64,000 nt of DNA, taken from assembly GCF_001641825.1 (NCBI RefSeq), contig NZ_LRFH01000016.1:62001-126000 (forward strand). The letters run 5' to 3'. This document shows positions 1 to 9,004 of the stretch, piece after piece (position 1 is the first letter of the stretch; the number at the start of each line of letters is the position of its first letter). The notes under the pieces are model-generated. The model saw only the letters and a list, made by a program, of their open reading frames with translations, had not been told where the DNA came from and ran no database searches. The position numbers and the translations under genes are program-made. This stretch comes from Guyparkeria sp. WRN-7 (GTDB taxonomy: Bacteria > Pseudomonadota > Gammaproteobacteria > Halothiobacillales > Halothiobacillaceae).

Positions 1-4
1 TGAC

Positions 5-1045
5 GTGCAGGATCAGGCGATCGCCGGACTGGCCGAGCAACGCCTGGTCAGCGACCCGGCCACCATCCGCGAGGCCGGCTGGCTCTTTGATGCCTGGGGG
101 CGGCTCGACCAGATGATCGAGGGCGGGCGGCTGCCGCACGGTCTGTTGCTGCACGGCCGTCTCGGTGCGCCCATGACCGCGCTCCTCGAGACGCTGGCCC
201 GGCGTTTGATCTGCCACGCCCCCGAGCAGGGCTGGCCCTGCGGGCACTGCCCGGCGTGCCGGCAGGCGGAGCAGGGCAGTTTCCCGGACATCCAGCGACT
301 GGCCGACGACCCCGAGCACCGGGACATTCCGGTGGATGCGATCCGCGGCCTGATCGAGGGGGCGTTCCTCACCCGTTACGGGCGGATGCGCCTGGTCCTG
401 GTCGAGCGGATCGAGCGATTGAATCGGGCCTCGGGCAACGCGCTCCTCAAGCTTCTCGAGGAACCGCCGGAGTCGATGCAGTTCCTCTGCACCGTCGAGC
501 AGGTCGACCGGCTGCTGCCCACCATCCGGTCGCGGCTGCAGCGGTTGCGTCTGCGCGAACCCAGACCCGAGGAGCAGGCCCGCTGGTGGCGGCAGACCAC
601 CGGCTGTTCCCCGGAGCAGGCCGAACTGCTCGCCTTCATCGACGATCCCACCCTGGTCGATGGCCATGAGCCGACCTTCGACTGGCAGGCGGTGACCGAG
701 GCCTGGGTGACTCTGGCCGAGGGGCGCGGCTCCCCGCTGGCCCCGCTTGCGCCATGGCTGGCCACGCCACGCCCGGTGCTGGCCCGCTGGCTGCTGCGGC
801 TGTGGCCGGCGGTCGCCCGACATCAGGCGGGCCTGTCAGCCGAAGGACTGCCGGCTGGACTCGAGCCATCGGTCAAACGTCTCGCCGCGGCCCACGGCAC
901 CGAGCAGTGGCTTGCGGTGCAGACACGACTGATCCGCTTTGCACGCGAAGCCGGTCACCCCCTGCATCCGGAGCTGTCGGTCGAGCAGCTGGCGCTGGAC
1001 CTGGTCGACCCCCGCCTGCCGCGACGCCTCGATTCGGCCGTCTGA
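5..1045 (+). CDS. holB: DNA polymerase III subunit delta prime
   Basis: Clamp-loader subunit that helps load the beta sliding clamp during replication. The AAA-like core is visible: a degenerate P-loop region after residue 49 (HGRLGAPMT), a zinc-binding set C70/C79/C82/C85 (CGHCPAC), the NALLKLLEEPP helix and the arginine-finger segment IRSRL. About 25 residues precede the part that aligns with known HolB proteins, and the frame is open to the left edge of the window, so the GTG at 5 is only the first start available here. A TGA at 1-3 may end an upstream gene such as tmk, but that cannot be confirmed. It leads the holB-pilZ-tatD order known from Pseudomonas. The product is secure, the start is not. 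Confidence 0.93.
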   Translation: MQDQAIAGLAEQRLVSDPATIREAGWLFDAWGRLDQMIEGGRLPHGLLLHGRLGAPMTALLETLARRLICHAPEQGWPCGHCPACRQAEQGSFPDIQRLADDPEHRDIPVDAIRGLIEGAFLTRYGRMRLVLVERIERLNRASGNALLKLLEEPPESMQFLCTVEQVDRLLPTIRSRLQRLRLREPRPEEQARWWRQTTGCSPEQAELLAFIDDPTLVDGHEPTFDWQAVTEAWVTLAEGRGSPLAPLAPWLATPRPVLARWLLRLWPAVARHQAGLSAEGLPAGLEPSVKRLAAAHGTEQWLAVQTRLIRFAREAGHPLHPELSVEQLALDLVDPRLPRRLDSAV

Positions 1046-1162
1046 GCAGCGGCGCTTCGACGCGGCGCCCAATCCCGTTAGACTACGTGTGCATCCGGGT
1101 CGTCTCGTGTCCCGAGGGCCGGATTGCATCTTCTTCGGCAAACCGTCACGAGGTAGCGTGCC

Positions 1163-1516
1163 ATGGCAGCAGGAGGCGGCCTGGGTGGAGGCATGATCCA
1201 CCACAACATTCCGGACAAGGACACGCTCTATAAGTCCTACATGCCGTTCGTGAAGAATGGCGGGCTGTTCATTCCCGGGCATACGCACATCCCGATGGGG
1301 AAGGAGATCTTCCTCACCTTGACCCTGATGGGGAGTGCCGAGCGCCTCGCCGTCGCCTCGAAGGTCGTCTGGGTGACCCCGCAAGGTGCACAAAGCGGCA
1401 AGACGGCCGGCATCGGCGTGCAGTTCGGCCGCATGGACCAGGGGCGCACGCGCAAGCAGATCGAGACCTATCTCGCCGGGGCGCTCGAGAAGGAAACGCC
1501 GACCTACACCATGTGA
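1163..1516 (+). CDS. pilZ: Type IV pilus assembly protein PilZ
   Basis: Small cytoplasmic PilZ-fold protein needed for type IV pilus biogenesis. The 117-aa product shows the family hallmarks: the segment YMPFVKNGGLFIP, the strand VVWVTPQGAQ, the GIGVQF motif and the C-terminal helix IETYLAGAL. The RxxxR c-di-GMP motif of classical PilZ receptors is not evident, as is known for PilZ itself, which works through PilB and FimX rather than by binding the nucleotide. GAGGT eight bases before the ATG at 1163 supports this start; the ATG at 1193 has GGAGG only one base away. It sits between holB and tatD as in Pseudomonas. A FimX-like gene lies about 41 kb downstream in the window. Confidence 0.95.
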   Translation: MAAGGGLGGGMIHHNIPDKDTLYKSYMPFVKNGGLFIPGHTHIPMGKEIFLTLTLMGSAERLAVASKVVWVTPQGAQSGKTAGIGVQFGRMDQGRTRKQIETYLAGALEKETPTYTM

Positions 1517-1574
1517 ATGCTCCGTGGCGGCCATGGGCCGCGACGGGGCGATCTACTGCAAGCACCGGAGCGAC

Positions 1575-2393
1575 ATGCAACTGTTCGATTCGCACTGCCA
1601 CCTCGACCGGGTGGAACTCGACGCCTTCGACAACGACTTCGACCACTTCATGCACACCGCCTGGCTCGAGTCGGTCACCAGGATGCTCTGCGTCTCGATC
1701 AAGCCCTCGACCTGGCCGGCGATGACCGACCTTGTCTCGCCCTACCTGGCCGGCAACCCGGAGCGTCGTGCCGAGCGCCCCGAGGTATTTCTCTCCTACG
1801 GTCTTCACCCGACCGACGATGCCGGGACGGTGGTCCCCGCCGAGGAACTGGTGCGCGCCATCAACGAGGATCGGCACGCGGACTCGATCGTCGCGGTGGG
1901 CGAGACCGGCCTGGACTACTTCCACTGTGAGGAGGGTGAGCGCTGGCAGCACGATCGCTTCGTCGAGCACATCGAGGCGGCGAAGGCCGTCAACAAGCCG
2001 GTAATTATCCACACGCGCGGGGCGCCCAACGACACCATGGACGTGCTCGAGCGCGAGCATGCCGAGCGGTGCGGCGGGGTAATGCACTGCTTTGCCGAGG
2101 ACTGGGAGACGGCCCGTCGGGCGCTCGATCTCGGTTTCTATATCTCCTTCTCCGGGATCGTGACCTTCAAGAATGCCGCCTCGCTGCGTGAGGTGGCGCA
2201 GAAGGTCCCCGGTGACCGGCTGCTGATCGAGACCGATTCGCCGTATCTCTCCCCGGTGCCCTACCGCGGCAAGCCCAACAACCCGATCCGCGTGCGTCAC
2301 GTCGCCGAGGTGCTTGCCGACGTGCGTGGCGAGAGCCTGCCGGAGATGGCGGCACGCACGCAGGAAAACGCGGTGCGCTGGCTGGGGATCTGA
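1575..2393 (+). CDS. tatD: TatD family metal-dependent hydrolase
   Basis: 272-aa TIM-barrel amidohydrolase-type phosphoesterase. Family members act as metal-dependent DNases or deoxyribonucleases in the cytoplasm; the physiological substrate is unsettled. Metal-binding motifs are present: HCH at residues 7-9 (SHCHLD), the VGETGLD strand carrying the bridging glutamate, IHTRGA, HCFAED and the C-terminal ETDSPYL. The ATG at 1575 gives the standard family N-terminus; the longer open frame upstream overlaps pilZ and is not needed. It follows pilZ by about 60 bases and is followed by a clear intrinsic terminator. Confidence 0.94.
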   Translation: MQLFDSHCHLDRVELDAFDNDFDHFMHTAWLESVTRMLCVSIKPSTWPAMTDLVSPYLAGNPERRAERPEVFLSYGLHPTDDAGTVVPAEELVRAINEDRHADSIVAVGETGLDYFHCEEGERWQHDRFVEHIEAAKAVNKPVIIHTRGAPNDTMDVLEREHAERCGGVMHCFAEDWETARRALDLGFYISFSGIVTFKNAASLREVAQKVPGDRLLIETDSPYLSPVPYRGKPNNPIRVRHVAEVLADVRGESLPEMAARTQENAVRWLGI

Positions 2394-2425
2394 CACCGGC
2401 CGGACGCTGGGCGGCGGAAACGAGA

Positions 2426-2452
2426 ACGGGGCCCTTCGGCCCCGTTTTTCTT
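2426..2452 (+). terminator. Intrinsic terminator after tatD
   Basis: Eight-base-pair stem ACGGGGCC/GGCCCCGT with a CTTC tetraloop, followed directly by TTTTT. It ends the holB-pilZ-tatD transcript just before the convergent mltD gene. The A-rich side for the opposite strand is weak, so it probably works mainly in the plus direction. Confidence 0.85.
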
Positions 2453-2454
2453 GC

Positions 2455-3999
2455 TCAGTTGCTGGCGATCACCAGCTCCTGTCCTGGCTTGAGGGGGGCG
2501 TTCCGTCCGATCTGGTTCAGGTCGGTCAGTTGGTCGACCGTCATCGAGAAGCGCCGCGCCAGTTGCCACAGGGTATCGCCCGGCTGGACCACGTACTTCG
2601 AGCCGCCCGCCGGACCGGTTTCGTTCTTCACGCCAATGACCACCTTGTCCCCCGGGCGCAGTACCGGGTTGTCGGCATAGTGGTTCATGCGGCGCAGCTC
2701 GGCGAGCTTGATGTCGTGCTTGCGCGAGATGGCCCAGAGCGAATCGCCGGGCTGGACGGTATAGGTCTCGGCATTGCCGGCAGCCACCGCCCGGTCGACG
2801 CGGCCGGCTGGCACCAGGATCACCTCGCCGGGACGGGCGAGTGCCGACTGGCGCCGGTTGATGGCCAGGAGCTCGTCCACGGAGCTGCCATAACGTCGTG
2901 CGACGCGGTAGAAACTGTCGCCGCGCACGAAGGTATAGCGCTGCCAGGCTTCCGCCGCGCTGGCCGCCGAGGTCAGGGTCTGCACGTCGAACCGTCCGCG
3001 TGTCTCGTGCGGGACCAGCAACTGACGCGGCTTGTCGCCGGTGATCGAACGACCGAACCCGGGATTGAGCCGGTAGAGCGCCTCGTGGTCCATCCCGGTC
3101 AGATCGGCCAGCTTCACCAGGTTGACCGACCGATCGAGATCGACCTGTGCCAGTGCCGGCCGGTTCTCGATCGGGTGCGGGGTGAAACCGTACTTTTCCG
3201 GGTTGGAGAAGATCTTCACCAGCGCATAGAAGCGAGCCGGGTAGTCGCGCGTTTCCTTGCGCAGCTGACCAAGGCTCCAGAAGTCGGTGGGCCGTCCGCG
3301 GCGCTCGTTTTCGCGGATGGCGTTGAGCAGGGTGCCCTGGCCGCCGTTGTAGGCGGCGATGGCGGTGGGCCAGTCCCCGTCGAATATGCCGCGCAGCTGG
3401 GTGAAGTAGGTCACTGCGGCTTCGGTGGAGGCCTCGATGTCACGTCGACCGTCGTAGAAGGCGTCCCGTTCCAGCCCGAAATAGGTGCCGGTCGAGGGGA
3501 TGAACTGCCAGATGCCGGCCGCCGAACTCGACGAAAGCGCCTGTGGCAGGTAGGCGCTCTCGACGATCGGCAGCAGGGTCAGCTCGAGAGGCAGGTTCGC
3601 CGCCTCGAGCTTCTCCACGATCATGTACAGATAGGGCTCGGCACGCTCGCTGACCTTGCGCAGGTAGTCGGGATGACGTGTGTAGCGACGCAACTCGGCG
3701 TCGATGCGGGCGTTGTCCGGTACCGGCAGCGTGAAGCGCGTGGCCACGGCGCGCCAGAGGTCGTGCTCGTGGTCCTCCGCCCGCGTGCCGTCGGCATCCG
3801 GGCGGCTGATGGCCGGCAGGGTCGAGTAGGTCGGGGTGCGGCTCTGGTCTTCGCCGCCCGAACCGGAATCCGGTGGCGGTACCAGGGACGCGCAGCCATG
3901 CAGCATCAGGACCGTCAGTGACAGGAGCAGCCCGCGAGCCCAGCCCGCGCGACCGGGCCGGGACGAGATGGCGAAAGGCGGTCGGGTCGGCTGGTGCAT
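2455..3999 (-). CDS. mltD: Membrane-bound lytic murein transglycosylase D with LysM repeats
   Basis: Peptidoglycan lytic transglycosylase of family 1 (SLT fold), a predicted lipoprotein of 514 aa. The ATG at 3999 gives a basic N-terminus, a hydrophobic stretch and a lipobox ending at C36 (MLHGC). The catalytic glutamate lies in the IVESAY motif, followed by AGIWQFIPSTG typical of MltD. Three LysM peptidoglycan-binding repeats occupy the C-terminal third, each with a PGD/RGD-S/T-LW-type core. The open frame continues upstream of 3999 but would lose the signal peptide and overlap gloB. gloB lies immediately upstream, the same pairing as in E. coli. Confidence 0.94.
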   Translation of the reverse strand: MHQPTRPPFAISSRPGRAGWARGLLLSLTVLMLHGCASLVPPPDSGSGGEDQSRTPTYSTLPAISRPDADGTRAEDHEHDLWRAVATRFTLPVPDNARIDAELRRYTRHPDYLRKVSERAEPYLYMIVEKLEAANLPLELTLLPIVESAYLPQALSSSSAAGIWQFIPSTGTYFGLERDAFYDGRRDIEASTEAAVTYFTQLRGIFDGDWPTAIAAYNGGQGTLLNAIRENERRGRPTDFWSLGQLRKETRDYPARFYALVKIFSNPEKYGFTPHPIENRPALAQVDLDRSVNLVKLADLTGMDHEALYRLNPGFGRSITGDKPRQLLVPHETRGRFDVQTLTSAASAAEAWQRYTFVRGDSFYRVARRYGSSVDELLAINRRQSALARPGEVILVPAGRVDRAVAAGNAETYTVQPGDSLWAISRKHDIKLAELRRMNHYADNPVLRPGDKVVIGVKNETGPAGGSKYVVQPGDTLWQLARRFSMTVDQLTDLNQIGRNAPLKPGQELVIASN

Positions 4000-4030
4000 G
4001 GCGGGCTTCCTTGTCGGTCCTGATTCGGGG

Positions 4031-4828
4031 TTACAGACGGGCGAGGCCGTCGAAGTCGTCTTTCCAGTGACGCAATTGGGCGAAGGCCTCGATGTCGTCG
4101 TCGATGCGTTCGCCGACGTAATCCTCGATCGCGCGACGCAGTACCGGCTCGCGGACACGCAGGAACGGGTTGGTTTTCTTCTCCAGCACCATCGAGGCGC
4201 TGGCGGTGGGTTCGTTCGCCGCGCGCTTGGCTTCGACGTCCTTCACCCGCGCAGCGATGTCGGCATTGTCCGGCTCGGCATGGGCGGCGAAACGCAGGCT
4301 GTCGGTGGTGTACTCGTGTCCGCAGTGGATCGTCTTGTCGTCGCCCAGGCCGGCGAGGCGGTCGAGCGAGTGGAGCATCTGCGCTGCCGTGCCCTCGAAC
4401 AGCCGGCCACATCCGGCCGTGAACAGCGTGTCGCCGCAGAAGACATGCTCGCCCAGCACGTAGGAGAGGTGATCCTGGGTGTGGCCGGGCGTGGCCAGCA
4501 CACTGAAGTCGCCGATGCCGGGGATCTCGAAGGCATCGTTGTCGCCGACGACGTGATCGACCCCGACTCGCCGGCAGCTGTCCGGTCCGTAGATCGGCAT
4601 CGAGTAGCGTGCCACGAGATCCGCCAGGCCCTGGACGTGATCCCCGTGGTGGTGGGTAACCAGGGTGGCCACCGGTCGCAGGCCGCGTGATTCGATCGCC
4701 TCGATTACCGGCCCGGACTCGCCGGCATCGACGATGACGGTGGCGCCATCGAGGCCTTCGATCAGCCAGACGTAGTTGTCCGACAGGACGGGAATGCAAT
4801 GGATGGTCGGCGCGGTTACAGTGCTCAT
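4031..4828 (-). CDS. gloB: Hydroxyacylglutathione hydrolase (glyoxalase II)
   Basis: Hydrolyses S-lactoylglutathione to lactate and glutathione, the second step of methylglyoxal detoxification, in the cytoplasm. The metallo-beta-lactamase binuclear site is intact: THHHGDH, ATPGHT, the bridging aspartate in FCGDTLF, and HCGHEYT. The C-terminal HAGH-type domain carries the substrate-binding KKTNPFLR motif. The length of 265 aa is normal. The ATG at 4828 gives the family start; the open frame extending to 5224 overlaps comEC on the other strand and is rejected. Only 31 bases separate it from mltD downstream. Confidence 0.95.
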   Translation of the reverse strand: MSTVTAPTIHCIPVLSDNYVWLIEGLDGATVIVDAGESGPVIEAIESRGLRPVATLVTHHHGDHVQGLADLVARYSMPIYGPDSCRRVGVDHVVGDNDAFEIPGIGDFSVLATPGHTQDHLSYVLGEHVFCGDTLFTAGCGRLFEGTAAQMLHSLDRLAGLGDDKTIHCGHEYTTDSLRFAAHAEPDNADIAARVKDVEAKRAANEPTASASMVLEKKTNPFLRVREPVLRRAIEDYVGERIDDDIEAFAQLRHWKDDFDGLARL

Positions 4829-4937
4829 GGCGGCATGGTAACGCAGTCGGTCCGGGGCAAGGAATGCCCGCGATCGCATGATCGACCGAAGGGTCTGCCT
4901 GCCCCCGAACCCATTCCTGCTGCAAGGACGCGGCTGC

Positions 4938-7403
4938 ATGGATAAAGACTCTGCTTTCACCCCCGGCCAGGGGGTCGTCGGGCGCCGCTGCCCGTCGCTG
5001 CGCTGGCTATTGCTTGTCTGGGCGCTCGCCGTGCTGGCGGCGTGGTTCGTCCCGTGGCGAACGGGGCCGCAGGCGGTGGGCATCGGGCCGGCAATGACGG
5101 CTTGGCTGGCGGCTATCACGCCTGTCGCGCCATGGGCGCTGGCATTGTCCGCGGTAATCGCCTGGCGGCTCCTGCGCCCGCGACTCGCCGTGGCAATGCT
5201 GATCCTGGCCGGCGTGCTGCACACCCTCGGCGCGGCGGGGGCATTGATCGCCCAGACCCCGAGTTTCGATCAGCGCATCGACTGTCGACTCGAGGGGCGT
5301 GTTGCCGGCCTGGTCGATGTGGGGCCGGATCGGCGTCGCTTTCGACTGGTGGTGAGTCATGCCGCCCCGGTGGCTCGCGACGACCAGGCCGCCGCTGCTG
5401 TCTGCGGCGAGGGCCTGGCCGGCAGCCGACTGCGGCTGAGCGACTATCACCGGGGCGACGACCGGCTCCGTTTGGCCGCTGGTCATCGCTATCGGTTGGT
5501 CGCACGACTCAAGCCGCTGCATGGCCACGTCAATCCCGGCGGTTTCGATTATCGGCGTTGGTTGTTCCGTCATCGGGTTGTGGCCACCGGCTATCTGCGC
5601 GAGCCACCGGTCGACCTCGGTGCTGCCTGGGGCTGGTCTGCCGTCGTGGATCGGCTGCGCAGCCGGGCTCGCGTACAGCTCGCGGCCAGTCTGCAACAGG
5701 CCGACGATTTCGGTCTGCCCGATGTCGCCCGGGGTTCGGCGGCCGCGCTGTCGCACGGCCTGGCCCTGGGAGACCGGGGCGAGTTGACCGACGGGCAGTG
5801 GGAGACGTTGCTGGCTTCGGGCACGAATCATCTGCTCGCGATCTCCGGCCTGCACGTCGGCATGATCGCCGCGCTGGCCGCCTTGCTGGTGCGTGCGCTC
5901 TGGGGGCGGCTGGGCGTCAGTCGCGGCATTCCTGCCCAGCGTGTGGCGGCCCTGACTGCGGTCATTGCCGGCTGGGGCTATGCGGTGATCGCGGGGCTTT
6001 CCATTCCCACCCTGCGCGCGGCGCTGATGCTCAGCGTGCTTCTGCTCGGAGTGCTCGTGCAGCGGCGCTGGCGGTTGGTGGATCTCTGGCTGCTGGCCTT
6101 CGTGCTGGTGCTGGCGCTCGATCCCTTCGCTCCCCTCGACATGGGGTTCTGGCTTTCGTTCGCCGCCGTGTTGCTGATTCTGCTGTTCGTGCGGGGCCGC
6201 GAGACGCTTTGGCGACCGTTCGAATTGCTGCGGCTGCAATGGCTGCTCACCTTGGGGCTGCTGCCCCTGACCTGGGTGCTGTTCGACCGGGTTGCGTTCG
6301 CTTCGCTGCCGGCCAACCTGGTTGCCGTGCCGCTGGTGTCGGTACTGATCACGCCACTGGCGTTGGCGGGGCTGGTGGCATCGATGATCGGCCCGATGCC
6401 CGGCGGGGGTGTTGCCTGGTTGATCGGCTGGCTGGGCGCGGGCCTGTTCGCGGTCCTCGACTGGCTGGTCGCGGCGTTTCCCGACTCCATCCGGCCTCCG
6501 CCACCCTGGCTGGCGCTGGCGTTTCTGGTGCCGGGGCTTGCCTGGTTGATGCTGCCGCGCCGTTTCCCGGGGCGGCTGGTGGCCGTCGTGTTGATTGGTC
6601 CGGCCTTGCTGCTCAGTTCGTCCGGGCCGTCGCCCGGACGGTTGGAGGCGACGGTGCTCGACGTCGGCCAGGGGCTCGCGGTGGTCCTGCGCACGGCCGA
6701 CCACGCGTTGCTTTACGATGCCGGACCGCGCTTCGGCCAGTTCGATACCGGCGAGGCCGTCGTCCTCCCCGCACTACGGTCGATGGGGGTGGTCGGGCTG
6801 GATCGAATCGTCATCAGTCATGCGGCACGCGATCATGCCGGCGGGCTGGCGTCCATCCGTGCGGCCTTTCCCGATGCGGGCGTGATCGGGTTGGAGGGGC
6901 CGGGACACGGATTGGCGGCCGGCGAGGGTGGGCCTTGCCGTCACGGCGAGGCGTGGCAATGGGATGGGGTGCGATTCGAACTGGCTCGACCGCCGTTCGG
7001 CTCGGCAAACGATCGTTCCTGCGTGTTGCGGGTGGTGAGTGCCGCCGGGACGCTGCTGCTGACCGGCGATATCGAGGCGGCCGGCGAGCAATGGCTGGCG
7101 CGGCAGGGCGATGTGCGGTCAGACGTTGTGCTGGTTGGGCACCATGGCTCGTCGAGCTCGTCGACCGCTGCATTCATCCGGGCGACCGGAGCGCGACATG
7201 CGCTGGTCAGCGCCGGGTTTCTCAATCGCTGGTCACATCCGCGTCCGGCGGTCGTCTCCCGGTGGCAGGCCGCTGGCGCCACCGTATGGCGGACCGACCG
7301 TCACGGCGCCTTGCAGGTGGTCGACGGCCAGGTCACGTCTGCCAGACGGGTCGCGTGGCCGTTCGCCTGGCGTCATCCGGCCTTCGAACGGCCTGATCGA
7401 TAG
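4938..7403 (+). CDS. comEC: DNA internalization-related competence protein ComEC/Rec2
   Basis: Inner-membrane channel protein for uptake of transforming single-stranded DNA. The 821-aa protein starts with transmembrane helices, then a soluble OB-like segment, the Competence domain (TNHLLAISGLHVGM, then many helices) and a C-terminal metallo-beta-lactamase-like domain from about residue 570. The beta-lactamase motif reads SHAARDHAGG, so the first aspartate of the usual HxDxDH is replaced; the later VGHHGSSSSS is conserved. AAGGA nine bases before the ATG at 4938 fixes the start. With the pilus genes here it suggests natural competence, though other required genes are outside the window. Confidence 0.94.
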   Translation: MDKDSAFTPGQGVVGRRCPSLRWLLLVWALAVLAAWFVPWRTGPQAVGIGPAMTAWLAAITPVAPWALALSAVIAWRLLRPRLAVAMLILAGVLHTLGAAGALIAQTPSFDQRIDCRLEGRVAGLVDVGPDRRRFRLVVSHAAPVARDDQAAAAVCGEGLAGSRLRLSDYHRGDDRLRLAAGHRYRLVARLKPLHGHVNPGGFDYRRWLFRHRVVATGYLREPPVDLGAAWGWSAVVDRLRSRARVQLAASLQQADDFGLPDVARGSAAALSHGLALGDRGELTDGQWETLLASGTNHLLAISGLHVGMIAALAALLVRALWGRLGVSRGIPAQRVAALTAVIAGWGYAVIAGLSIPTLRAALMLSVLLLGVLVQRRWRLVDLWLLAFVLVLALDPFAPLDMGFWLSFAAVLLILLFVRGRETLWRPFELLRLQWLLTLGLLPLTWVLFDRVAFASLPANLVAVPLVSVLITPLALAGLVASMIGPMPGGGVAWLIGWLGAGLFAVLDWLVAAFPDSIRPPPPWLALAFLVPGLAWLMLPRRFPGRLVAVVLIGPALLLSSSGPSPGRLEATVLDVGQGLAVVLRTADHALLYDAGPRFGQFDTGEAVVLPALRSMGVVGLDRIVISHAARDHAGGLASIRAAFPDAGVIGLEGPGHGLAAGEGGPCRHGEAWQWDGVRFELARPPFGSANDRSCVLRVVSAAGTLLLTGDIEAAGEQWLARQGDVRSDVVLVGHHGSSSSSTAAFIRATGARHALVSAGFLNRWSHPRPAVVSRWQAAGATVWRTDRHGALQVVDGQVTSARRVAWPFAWRHPAFERPDR

Positions 7404-7551
7404 CAGGGGGAGTGGTGCATGCGTAAGGCAGGGCAGGTGGGCGAAGGGATGCACTCGGTCGTCATATTGACGTAGAGTGCCGCAAAGGGCCATGGATTGG
7501 CGATGCAACAACGGGAAGGGACGCGCGAGCCGAGAGGTGGGCACCAACCCG

Positions 7552-7992
7552 ATGAAGTCAACCAGTCTGTATTCCGAGGAGCAGATTCGCGCAGCCGAGA
7601 AGTACCTCAAGGAGGTGGGTGCGGACGATCTGAGCCTCGACAGCCGCCATGGGCGAACCTCCCGCCCGGAGAGCCTGCGTGTCCTCAATCCGGAAGAGCG
7701 TGGCATTCGCGTCCTCAAGGACGCACGCATGGATTTCTTCGCCAAGGATCGCCTGGCGCTGGTCGTGCCTCATTACACCCGGCAGCTGCCGTTGGGATGG
7801 ACGCGGCCCGGCTTTCGTATCGTCGTGATGCGGCGGTTTGCCGACGAGGAACTGGGTGTTCGCCAGATCCTCGAAGGACTGGTGACCAAGGCCGCCGAGG
7901 CGCAACGCGGCGACGACCCGGATCAGGCGCTGGTCTTGATCATTCAGGTCAGTCGCCAGCGTGAATTCGAACCGGGCGAGCATCCCGGTTGA
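7552..7992 (+). CDS. Hypothetical protein, 146 aa
   Basis: I do not recognise this protein. It is predicted soluble and charged: an N-terminal helical part rich in Lys/Glu, a central part (about residues 55-95) with alternating hydrophobic residues, and an acidic C-terminal tail. No signal peptide or membrane segment is visible. The ATG at 7552 is preceded by a moderate GAGGTGG about a dozen bases upstream; an in-frame ATG at 7477 has no better ribosome site. It is followed after 109 bases by the DUF2853 gene in the same direction. Codon usage matches its neighbours, which supports a real gene. Confidence 0.7.
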   Translation: MKSTSLYSEEQIRAAEKYLKEVGADDLSLDSRHGRTSRPESLRVLNPEERGIRVLKDARMDFFAKDRLALVVPHYTRQLPLGWTRPGFRIVVMRRFADEELGVRQILEGLVTKAAEAQRGDDPDQALVLIIQVSRQREFEPGEHPG

Positions 7993-8101
7993 GTGGCGGC
8001 GGGTGGTGTCCGCCCGTTGCAGATGGATGGGCGGTTGACGGTCCGGTCAACCAAACGGCGCGGGCGAACCCGTTGCCCGGCCAGCCAGGGGAGGGAAGGC
8101 A

Positions 8102-8443
8102 ATGAGCCATCGGGACGAGTTGATCGACAAATATGCGGCCGAGCTCGCCGAGAAATGCGGCGTGACGGCCGACCGGGACCTGCTGACCCGCGTGGTCGTC
8201 GGTCTGGGGCCGGCGGTCTACAACCGCGATGCCTCGGTGGTCGCCGGCGACGATCCCCGCGAGATCGAGTACATCAAGAAACACTTTCTGATCGACAAGC
8301 TCGGCCTGACCGATGGGCCCGATCTGGATGCCGCGATCGACAAGGCAATCGATCGCTACGGGCGGGAGAATCGGCACAAGTATCGCGCGGTGATCTACTA
8401 CCTGCTGACCCGGCACTTCGGCCGGGATGCCGCCTATCCCTGA
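8102..8443 (+). CDS. DUF2853 family protein
   Basis: 113-aa soluble protein of the DUF2853 family, whose function is unknown. The family pattern is clear from end to end: an N-terminal helix (SHRDELIDKYA), CGVTADRDLL, the GLGPAVYN turn, KKHFLIDKLGL and the C-terminal RYRAV-like helix (HKYRAVIYYLLTRHFG). The ribosome-binding site GGGAGGGAAGG lies just before the ATG at 8102. It is the last plus-strand gene before the convergent ectoine operon, separated from it by a shared strong hairpin. Confidence 0.88.
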   Translation: MSHRDELIDKYAAELAEKCGVTADRDLLTRVVVGLGPAVYNRDASVVAGDDPREIEYIKKHFLIDKLGLTDGPDLDAAIDKAIDRYGRENRHKYRAVIYYLLTRHFGRDAAYP

Positions 8444-8465
8444 GCGTGCCGAGCGAGTGGCCTGA

Positions 8466-8506
8466 CAAAAAAAGAAACCCGGCGCTCCTTGCGGAGGCCG
8501 GGTTTC
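8466..8506 (-). terminator. Terminator of the ectABC operon
   Basis: Ten-base-pair outer stem GAAACCCGGC/GCCGGGTTTC enclosing an inner CTCC/GGAG stem with a four-base loop. On the minus strand it is followed by a run of seven T, making a textbook intrinsic terminator 26 bases after the ectC stop. Read in the plus direction it also lies after the DUF2853 gene, but the T run there is poor. Confidence 0.9.
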
Positions 8507-8531
8507 TCTCTGTCTACCGATGCGGCAGCGA

Positions 8532-8942
8532 TCAGTCGTCGATGCTCAGGGCCGGGTAGACACCGTTCTCGTCGTGCACTTCGCGGCCGGTGAGCGGCGG
8601 GTTGAACACGCAGATCAGGCGCATGTCCTCGCTGCCACCACGCAGGTAGTGCTTGTCGGCATCCGGGTCGTTGAGGAGATACATCATCCCGTCGCGGATC
8701 GGGTAGGTGACATCGTTGTTGATGTCGTGGATCTCCCCGTTACCGGCGACGCAGTAAACCGCCTCGATGTGGTTCTGGTAGTGGATGAAGGTCTCCGTGC
8801 CGGCACGGATGATGGTGTCGTTGAACGAGAAGCCGACGCGATCGTCGGCCAGGATCAGGCGACGGCTGACCCAGTTGCCGTTCTCCGCCTCGACTTCGCG
8901 TTCGGTACCGAGAATGTCCCGGTCGAGATAACGTACGAGCAT
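8532..8942 (-). CDS. ectC: L-ectoine synthase
   Basis: Cyclises N-gamma-acetyl-L-2,4-diaminobutyrate to ectoine, the last step of compatible-solute synthesis. The 136-aa protein is a complete EctC cupin: the N-terminal [13 protein letters not shown], the metal and substrate region around [21 protein letters not shown], and the C-terminal [15 protein letters not shown] are all family hallmarks. Iron-binding candidates Glu, Tyr and His are retained. It is the distal gene of ectABC, separated from ectB by a GC-rich hairpin and followed by a strong terminator. Confidence 0.98.
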   Translation of the reverse strand: MLVRYLDRDILGTEREVEAENGNWVSRRLILADDRVGFSFNDTIIRAGTETFIHYQNHIEAVYCVAGNGEIHDINNDVTYPIRDGMMYLLNDPDADKHYLRGGSEDMRLICVFNPPLTGREVHDENGVYPALSIDD

Positions 8943-8965
8943 GGTTGTCTCCGTAACTGGTGAAA

Positions 8966-8994
8966 GACCGCCCCGCGGTAAGCGGGGGGCGGTC
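8966..8994 (-). other. Intercistronic hairpin between ectB and ectC
   Basis: Eleven paired bases, GACCGCCCCGC against GCGGGG(G)GCGGTC with one bulged G, loop GGTAA. On the transcribed strand the stem is followed by TTTC, so it could act as a weak terminator or as a 3' stabiliser after ectB, changing the ratio of EctC to EctAB. The structure is plain in the sequence; the role is inference. Confidence 0.6.
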
Positions 8995-9004
8995 CGGTCG
9001 GTGA

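Noticed and set aside
2314-3921. 535-codon plus-strand frame over mltD
   Set aside because: Antisense shadow of a well-supported gene.
5007-6704. 565-codon minus-strand frame inside comEC
   Set aside because: Gln/Pro/Arg-rich low-complexity translation typical of an antisense shadow.
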